11,760 bases of DNA from Candidatus Latescibacterota bacterium (lineage in GTDB: Bacteria; Latescibacterota; UBA2968; UBA8231), in contig JAJEGS010000044.1 in assembly GCA_022819745.1 (NCBI GenBank), positions 1-11,760 on the forward strand, written 5' to 3'. Position numbers and translations under genes: made by a program. The notes beneath the pieces are model-generated. The model was not told the origin of the DNA and made no database searches. It worked only from the letters and a program-made list of their open reading frames with translations. This document shows, piece after piece, positions 7,516 to 11,760 of the stretch. The first letter of the stretch is position 1. The number at the start of each line of letters is the position of its first letter.

Positions 7516-8412
7516 ATGCCATCAGTCAAGAAGCCGGACGAGATCAGAAATTTACTCGAAGGTCCAGTCAATTCCATCCCCACTACATTTTTGCCCAACG
7601 GCCAACTAGATTGGGAGGGCATCGGTCGCATAATCGACATCGGCATCGCCAGCGGCAGCAAGGTCAGCTTGCTGACCTACGGGGACAGCCAGTTCGAGTT
7701 CCTCAGCGATGAAGAAGTCGCCCAGCTCACCCGCTTCTTGGTTGATCGGGTCGCCGGACGGGCATTGACAGTGGCAGCTACTCGGCGCTGGCCAGACGAC
7801 CGAGCGGTTCAGTTCGCCGAGTATTGCCGTAGTTGGGGAGCTGATGTGCTGATGGTGCTGCCGCCGGAACAAGCCCAGCCGCAGGGCAAGATCATCCAAT
7901 ATCGCAAAGTAGCCCAAGTCATGCCCCTGATGTTGGTAGGGTGTCCTCCCTATGAAATCCTCGACGAGCTACTCGACGCGCCCAACATCTGCACCTTCAA
8001 AGAAGACGGCACACTCGAGTACGCAAAGGCGACCGTGCACCGCTATGGCGATCGGTGGAAGTTCATGACCGGCGGCGGTCTATGGCGCAATTTCGCGCAA
8101 TGGCCCTGCGGCATTCGCGCCTTCTTTTGCTATCCGTCTTCTTTTGCCCCCCACATAGCACAAAGCTACTGGCGGGCCTTCCAAGCTGGCGACGCCAAAA
8201 CGGCCCAGACCATCATTACCCAAATCGAAGAACCCTTCTGGGGAGTGGCCACAGATGTGGTAGGCGGTGGTCAGGCTGTGTGGCGCACCGCACTGGAACT
8301 CAATGGCATTGCCTCGCGCTGGTTGCGTCCGCCTATGGTCACGGCCACGGACGAGGAGGTGGAGAAAATCGGTGCCGTCTTGGATGCCATTGGGCTGATA
8401 AATCCCCTCTGA
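7516..8412 (+). CDS. Divergent dihydrodipicolinate synthase/N-acetylneuraminate lyase (DapA/NanA) superfamily protein, 298 aa
   Basis: Class I aldolase-like TIM barrel; true members join or split pyruvate with an aldehyde through a lysine Schiff base. The length is typical of the family. The first strand 'GPVNSIPTTFLPNGQLDWEGIGRIID' is spread over 16-41, LTYGDSQFEFLSDEEV (53-68) stands where E. coli DapA has the GTTGES loop, and APNICTFKEDG (155-165) carries K162, matching the Schiff-base K161. MTGGG (184-188) fits the later glycine strand. Several DapA residues are missing: the second Thr of GTTGE is Y55, the YNxP Tyr133 position is V141 (LVGCPP), and the TPYY motif is LPPE. It is therefore unlikely to make dihydrodipicolinate. 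The substrate is unknown. It is divergent from aroA; the TIM-barrel gene follows after 128 bases on the same strand, suggesting a joint pathway. Confidence 0.8.
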   Translation: MPSVKKPDEIRNLLEGPVNSIPTTFLPNGQLDWEGIGRIIDIGIASGSKVSLLTYGDSQFEFLSDEEVAQLTRFLVDRVAGRALTVAATRRWPDDRAVQFAEYCRSWGADVLMVLPPEQAQPQGKIIQYRKVAQVMPLMLVGCPPYEILDELLDAPNICTFKEDGTLEYAKATVHRYGDRWKFMTGGGLWRNFAQWPCGIRAFFCYPSSFAPHIAQSYWRAFQAGDAKTAQTIITQIEEPFWGVATDVVGGGQAVWRTALELNGIASRWLRPPMVTATDEEVEKIGAVLDAIGLINPL

Positions 8413-8540
8413 GACGAGAAACCCTTCTTCCAAGATGTAGCGCGGCACAAATCGATCATGGGGTCCTAGGGGGGGTGATTGACCGGGGGAATAATACGGT
8501 TTTAGGTTCTTCGCAATTTTAATACGCGGAGGACACACTC
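8413..8540 (+). promoter_or_regulatory. G-rich intergenic leader of the TIM-barrel gene with Shine-Dalgarno
   Basis: The 128-base gap contains three runs of four or more G (8460-8463, 8469-8475, 8485-8489) that could form a quadruplex on this strand. An AT-rich stretch follows, then GGAGGA (8528-8533) seven bases before the ATG at 8541. The segment 8514-8533 closely matches the leader of the MORN-repeat gene (10280-10295). No clear -35/-10 pair or terminator stem was found. Confidence 0.35.
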
Positions 8541-10100
8541 ATGCCCAAACCCCGCTTGATGTTTGAAAACGACTCGCGCCACACCTTGCTCTACATGTGC
8601 GAGCCACCGGTCGCACAAGAGGGATGCGAGGCTGCGGTTGATGAGCTATTGGGAACACCGATAGAGGCATTGGTTTTCAACCTCGGCTTCGGCAATGCCT
8701 TTTTGCACGACACCCAAGTGGCCGACCACTGGGGGCCAGAGACGGCGGCTACCGCTCAGTTCCGGCCGGAGGACGACCACTACTGGGATCACCTCGTCTT
8801 TCAGCGTGCCTATCGCAATGCCCAGCAACTCATCGCCGAGGGCCGCGATCTGCTGCATATTGTCTGCGACCGCGCACGGGCCAAGGGGCTGCAGATCTAT
8901 CCCTCGCTCCAGGTGCAGGCCGACTTAGGCGAGGACTTGCGGATCGGCGATACCCAGTTGGCCGACTTTGCGCGACCAGAAGTCCGCGAGATGCGCTTGG
9001 CCTTGATTGAGGAAACCTTGCAAAACTACCCGGTGGATGGCTTTGAGCTCAACCTCAATCACTACGCTGGCGGAGCCTTCTTTCACCCGGACGATATGGA
9101 ACGCGGCCGGAGTATATTCACCGATTGGCTTCAGCGCGTCCGCGAGGCCGTCAAGCAAAGCGGCCCGGACCGCGAGCTGGCTCTGCGCATCCCCACTAGT
9201 ATCGCCGGTTGCCGGTCTATCGGACTGGACCCAGAGACGTGGATCCGCGAGGGGATTGCCGATGTGTTGGTGGCGGAAAACTTCGCGTCCATGTCGCTGA
9301 TTGACGCGACCGCGGATTTTCGACCCCTGATCGCAGCGGCCCAAGACGCGGAGTGCCGGGTTCACGGTGTCATCCGCAACAATGTGGATTCGGACCGGCT
9401 GGGCGCGGCCCCCATTGCCATGGTGCGCGCCGCGGCGACCAACTACTGGGCACAGGGCGTCGATGGGCTGAATTTGATTCATTGGGCCGGCAACTGGCCG
9501 TACGGCCCGTCTTTCTACGAACAGCTCCGCGAGTTGCCGCACCCGGACGTGATGGCGGTCAAGGACAAAATCTACGCGATCCCCACGCCTACCGGGCGTT
9601 CAACCGCACAGCCGAAGACCGAGCCGGGACTCGTCATGCAGCTACCGGCCTCGCTGTCGCTAGAGCAGCCCGTAGCACTAGAACTGCCGATCAGCGACGA
9701 TCTGTCGCGTTGGGGAGCGGCGGGACGGGTCCACGAGGTGATTTTGCGGATACGGCTGATGCGCGCTACCGACCGAGACCGCCTCAGCTTCAAGCTGAAC
9801 GGGGACGAATTACCAGCGCATATTATGCGCAAGATCGACCACATCTATCAGATGACTGCGCCGCGCTACCGCTCGCATTCGAGTTACTGGTTCGTCTTTT
9901 GGCTGGACGAGGCCCACTGGCCGGTGAAGGGCAACAACGTCGTAGAGGTCACCTTACACGACCGCGACCCGGAGGCTACGCCGCTCATCTATGTGCGGGA
10001 CGTGGAACTGGAGGTGCGCTACCTGCGCGGCAAGAGCACCTATCGCGGCGTACACAACACCGACCCGGACTTGGGGCCTTATGAATGCGGCGTTACTTGA
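8541..10100 (+). CDS. Uncharacterised glycosidase-like TIM-barrel protein with C-terminal beta-rich domain, 519 aa
   Basis: I do not recognise a named family. The N-terminal two thirds (about 1-345) look like a (beta/alpha)8 barrel: strand 'IEALVFNLGFG' (41-51), helix 'LLHIVCDRARAKGLQIYPSLQ' spread over 104-124, strand 'YPVDGFELNLNHY' (163-175), strand 'ELALRIPTS' (212-220), 'IADVLVAENF' (239-248), 'RVHGVIRNN' (273-281) and 'GVDGLNLIHWAGNWPYG' (306-322). D167 and E169 at the end of the 'DGFELN' strand, and E246, are candidate catalytic acids, as in GHL10/YngK-like glycosidase-related proteins. Residues about 365-495 are a beta-rich module ('RVHEVILRIRLMRA', 'LSFKLNGDELP', 'NNVVEVTL', 'VRDVELEVRYL') that looks like a jelly-roll or beta-sandwich. 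There is no signal peptide, so it should be cytoplasmic, acting on a small glycoside or on something else. It has a strong ribosome binding site. Confidence 0.6.
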   Translation: MPKPRLMFENDSRHTLLYMCEPPVAQEGCEAAVDELLGTPIEALVFNLGFGNAFLHDTQVADHWGPETAATAQFRPEDDHYWDHLVFQRAYRNAQQLIAEGRDLLHIVCDRARAKGLQIYPSLQVQADLGEDLRIGDTQLADFARPEVREMRLALIEETLQNYPVDGFELNLNHYAGGAFFHPDDMERGRSIFTDWLQRVREAVKQSGPDRELALRIPTSIAGCRSIGLDPETWIREGIADVLVAENFASMSLIDATADFRPLIAAAQDAECRVHGVIRNNVDSDRLGAAPIAMVRAAATNYWAQGVDGLNLIHWAGNWPYGPSFYEQLRELPHPDVMAVKDKIYAIPTPTGRSTAQPKTEPGLVMQLPASLSLEQPVALELPISDDLSRWGAAGRVHEVILRIRLMRATDRDRLSFKLNGDELPAHIMRKIDHIYQMTAPRYRSHSSYWFVFWLDEAHWPVKGNNVVEVTLHDRDPEATPLIYVRDVELEVRYLRGKSTYRGVHNTDPDLGPYECGVT

Positions 10101-10299
10101 GAGGACCGACGTCGGCAATGGAAACTTTTTGATCTGAAAGGTCGAGGATGTAGATTGTACCTATAATCATTTCCTACCTAAGAGGAAACCTGTCATGTTG
10201 CGCGGTACAGCTATCTTATACTACCGCCGTGATCCACACCAGTTGGGGGCGCTGAAGGCCAACTAGTAAACACGTCAGCCAATTAATACGGAGGAAATC
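10101..10299 (+). other. 199-base intergenic stretch with a TATAAT box, a small ORF and a Shine-Dalgarno site
   Basis: This is the longest gap in the window. It holds a TATAAT at 10162-10167 without a recognisable -35 at 16-18 bases, a possible 23-codon ORF at 10195-10266 with its own AGAGGA site, and finally CGGAGGA before the ATG at 10300. No stable terminator stem was found after the TIM-barrel gene, so read-through is possible. A transcript starting near 10174 would also cover the small ORF and the MORN gene. Confidence 0.35.
10195..10266 (+). CDS. Possible small ORF or leader peptide, 23 aa
   Basis: An ATG at 10195 is preceded by AGAGGA (10181-10186) at an eight-base spacing, and a TATAAT box lies at 10162-10167. 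The frame runs 23 codons to TAG at 10264-10266. The peptide contains 'TAILYYRRDPHQ' with two Tyr and two Arg. It has no recognisable family and is too short for codon-use evidence. It could be chance. Its position in the leader of the MORN/zinc-ribbon gene would suit a short upstream peptide. Confidence 0.22.
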   Translation: MLRGTAILYYRRDPHQLGALKAN

Positions 10300-10761
10300 A
10301 TGGCCAGCCATCTCGAAGACGTCGAGTACAAAGACGGCAAAAAACACGGCCCTTGGGTGCTGTACTACGCCGATGGAGGCAAGCGACGCGAAGGGGCCTT
10401 TGACATGGGCAAGAAGACGGGCAAATGGGTCGAGTACCACAGAAACGGTCGGCCCGCTAGTATCAATCACTATCGAGAAAATCAGCTTACCGGCGATCAC
10501 GTAGCCTACTATGAAAACGGCAACCGGAAACAAACTGGGCAATTCAATGAATACCGCGGCAAGAGCACGGACGGGCGCAAGAAGGGCACGTGGACTTTTT
10601 ACGCCACAGACGGCGAGACGGTCTGGCGCCGCATTACCTACAAAGACGGCCGTCGCTGCCGCGAGGACGAACATCCCCTCGGCTTGTGCCCAGATTGCGA
10701 CAAGCCAGTGGAATCGCCCGCGTGGGAACACTGCCCCCGCTGCGACGCCGAGTTGATCTAA
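10300..10761 (+). CDS. MORN-like (YwqK-type) repeat protein with C-terminal zinc ribbon, 153 aa
   Basis: Residues about 8-115 hold four to five short repeats of the MORN/YwqK type, with the pattern 'KxGxWxxYYxNGxxxxxxxF': KKHGPWVLYYADGGKRREGAF (15-34), KKTGKWVEYHRNGRPASINHY (38-58), QLTGDHVAYYENGNRKQTGQF (62-82) and KKGTWTFYATDGETVWRRITY (94-114). These repeats form beta-hairpin stacks and usually bind membranes or proteins. The C-terminus has two Cys-x2-Cys pairs (C130/C133 and C145/C148) in 'CPDC...HCPRC', a rubredoxin-like zinc ribbon. There is no signal peptide. A CGGAGGA site precedes the ATG. It sits between the TIM-barrel gene and the PhyH-like gene (44-base gap), possibly in one transcription unit. 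The function is unknown; a binding or adaptor role is my inference. Confidence 0.75.
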   Translation: MASHLEDVEYKDGKKHGPWVLYYADGGKRREGAFDMGKKTGKWVEYHRNGRPASINHYRENQLTGDHVAYYENGNRKQTGQFNEYRGKSTDGRKKGTWTFYATDGETVWRRITYKDGRRCREDEHPLGLCPDCDKPVESPAWEHCPRCDAELI

Positions 10762-10805
10762 ACCGTTCGTTTGCAGAATTGACCAGCAATCTATAGGAGA
10801 ACGCT

Positions 10806-11760
10806 ATGAGCGAGCATAGTGCCGCGCCCGTGTCCATGACCGACGAGCAGAAGTTTTTTTTCGATCTGCAAGGCTGGATTCTATTGCCCTCGGTGCTATC
10901 TGAGGCGGAAATCGAAGCGATGAAGGCCGAGGTGTACGACGGTGCCAAACAGGGCTACCAAGGGGCCTTGCAGGAACTGTTGGATCATCCGGCGGTGGTC
11001 GGCATTCTCACCGAAATCCTCGCCGAAGAGCCGTACCTCGGGGACGAGTACTACAGCTTCCGCTGTGAAAATTCCTTTATCACGGTGCGGCACGCTGGCT
11101 GGAAAAGCACCAACAACGGCACCGGCCTGCCGCATGTGGTGCGACCGCCGCAACAGGCCAATGCCATGCGCTATCAAGTGGCGGGCAACAAGATATTTTC
11201 TGGGCTGACGCGGGTAGTGTGGGAGCTTGAAGAAGTGAAAGCTGGCCAAGGAGGCACCACGTTTCTCTCCGGTTCGCACAAGGCCCATTTCAATTACGGC
11301 GGCCCCGACCCCAATCGGCCCAATATCGGCGAATCGCCTTGGGAGGAACGCATGCGCGCGGCCATGGCCCAATATAGCTGCCCGCCCGGCTCGGCGATTG
11401 TCTTCACTGAAAGCCTGCTACACGCAGCCAACGATTGGCGCAACTCAGACAATCCGCGCTGTGCTGTCTTCAATTGCTACAATTCTCTGTGGGCGCAATG
11501 GCACCGGCTCAACCTCAGCCACGAGACCATTGAGGCCATGCCGCCCAAGCGCCGCTCATTGTTCCGTGGCACGTGGCAAATAGGCGGCGATAATCGCGCC
11601 TATTCGCTAGATAATCGTTCCTTGAATTCAACTCGTAAGTGCAATCTTTTGGGTAGCTGGCATAGAAACGGCCAACTGGTATATTTCCCGTGGCCATTTC
11701 AAACGCAGCTCCCGACGGAGGCGCTTATGGGAACGTATCACCAGTTGACCGAGTATCAAA
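10806..11760 (+). CDS. Phytanoyl-CoA dioxygenase (PhyH) family protein, 3' end outside window (318 aa visible)
   Basis: The frame stays open from ATG 10806 (AGGAGA at 10795-10800) to the window end. The N-terminus 'EQKFFFDLQGWILLPSVLSEAEIEAM' (spread over 14-39) is the typical PhyH start. GQGGTTFLSGSHKAHF (147-162) matches the 'GxGxxxxxPGSHK' stretch of the cupin core, and PPGSAIVFTESLLHAA (193-208) gives the distal metal ligand H206. R218 in NPRCAVFNCYN is the likely 2-oxoglutarate-binding Arg. The proximal site is GLPHVVRPP (107-115): H110 is present, but the Asp of the usual His-x-Asp triad is V112. Family members use Fe(II), O2 and 2-oxoglutarate to hydroxylate or otherwise oxidise small molecules; loss of the carboxylate is known in the related Fe(II) halogenases (SyrB2 type). 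The substrate is unknown. An eight-T run (10854-10861) encodes the conserved FFF. Confidence 0.82.
   Translation, partial: MSEHSAAPVSMTDEQKFFFDLQGWILLPSVLSEAEIEAMKAEVYDGAKQGYQGALQELLDHPAVVGILTEILAEEPYLGDEYYSFRCENSFITVRHAGWKSTNNGTGLPHVVRPPQQANAMRYQVAGNKIFSGLTRVVWELEEVKAGQGGTTFLSGSHKAHFNYGGPDPNRPNIGESPWEERMRAAMAQYSCPPGSAIVFTESLLHAANDWRNSDNPRCAVFNCYNSLWAQWHRLNLSHETIEAMPPKRRSLFRGTWQIGGDNRAYSLDNRSLNSTRKCNLLGSWHRNGQLVYFPWPFQTQLPTEALMGTYHQLTEYQ

Noticed and set aside
8925..9542. 205-codon - strand frame, and a 243-codon + strand frame at 9353-10084, over the TIM-barrel gene
   Set aside because: Both overlap the 519-residue frame, which has a strong Shine-Dalgarno site and regular strand/helix patterns. 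The alternative frames are Arg/Ala/Gly-rich, as expected of shadows in G+C-rich sequence.
10216..10731. 171-codon hydrophobic-looking - strand frame opposite the MORN gene
   Set aside because: The Val/Ala-rich peptide is the antisense reading of MORN repeats. The + frame has repeats, two CxxC pairs and a ribosome site.
10854..10861. Run of eight T in the PhyH-like gene as a possible frameshift or phase-variation site
   Set aside because: The frame reads straight through as KFFFDLQG, the normal family N-terminus, and stays open to the window end, so no break is seen.

Overview
The window is about 11.8 kb of bacterial DNA with tightly packed genes, mostly strong Shine-Dalgarno sites and moderate G+C. 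It suggests a Gram-negative (diderm) bacterium: there is the tail of an outer-membrane barrel, a TonB/Tol-type ExbB-ExbD motor and a very long TPR envelope protein. The gene mix (TPR-ExbB-ExbD-DUF4159 locus, a divergent dihydrodipicolinate-synthase-like protein, an unassigned TIM-barrel protein and a PhyH-family oxygenase) reminds me of uncultivated lineages such as Latescibacterota, Poribacteria or relatives. That placement is an impression from gene content, not a computed one. I saw no tRNA, rRNA, CRISPR array, insertion sequence or phage gene.

Left half (1-5996, + strand): a putative envelope operon. It opens with the last 45 codons of a beta-barrel protein, followed by a 1081-residue TPR protein, an ExbB/TolQ-type motor subunit, an ExbD/TolR-type subunit, and a protein joining a three-helix TonB/TolA-like membrane anchor to a C-terminal DUF4159 domain. 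Gaps between the four complete genes are 29-43 bases and each has its own ribosome binding site. The likely logic is that ExbB-ExbD use the proton motive force to move the TonB-like anchor, which acts on a periplasmic DUF4159 domain instead of the usual TonB C-terminal domain. The TPR protein would be a scaffold. A strong hairpin at 6022-6054 closes the operon.

Middle (6079-7362, - strand): aroA, encoding 5-enolpyruvylshikimate-3-phosphate synthase of the shikimate pathway. It converges on the envelope operon and shares its terminator region. It has no visible Shine-Dalgarno site; a perfect 12-base palindrome sits directly against its start codon.

Right half (7516-11760, + strand): four genes in one direction, separated by 44-199 bases. 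They are a DapA/NanA-superfamily protein that keeps the Schiff-base lysine but has lost other DapA catalytic residues; a 519-residue cytoplasmic protein with a TIM-barrel-like N-terminal part and a probable beta-sandwich C-terminal part; a small MORN-like repeat protein ending in a zinc ribbon; and a PhyH-family Fe(II)/2-oxoglutarate oxygenase-like protein, cut by the window end, whose expected His-x-Asp metal motif reads His-Val-Val. This could be a small-molecule catabolic or modification cluster, but the substrate cannot be read from the sequence. The gaps at 8413-8540 and 10101-10299 hold a G-rich leader, a possible 23-codon ORF and a shared leader motif.
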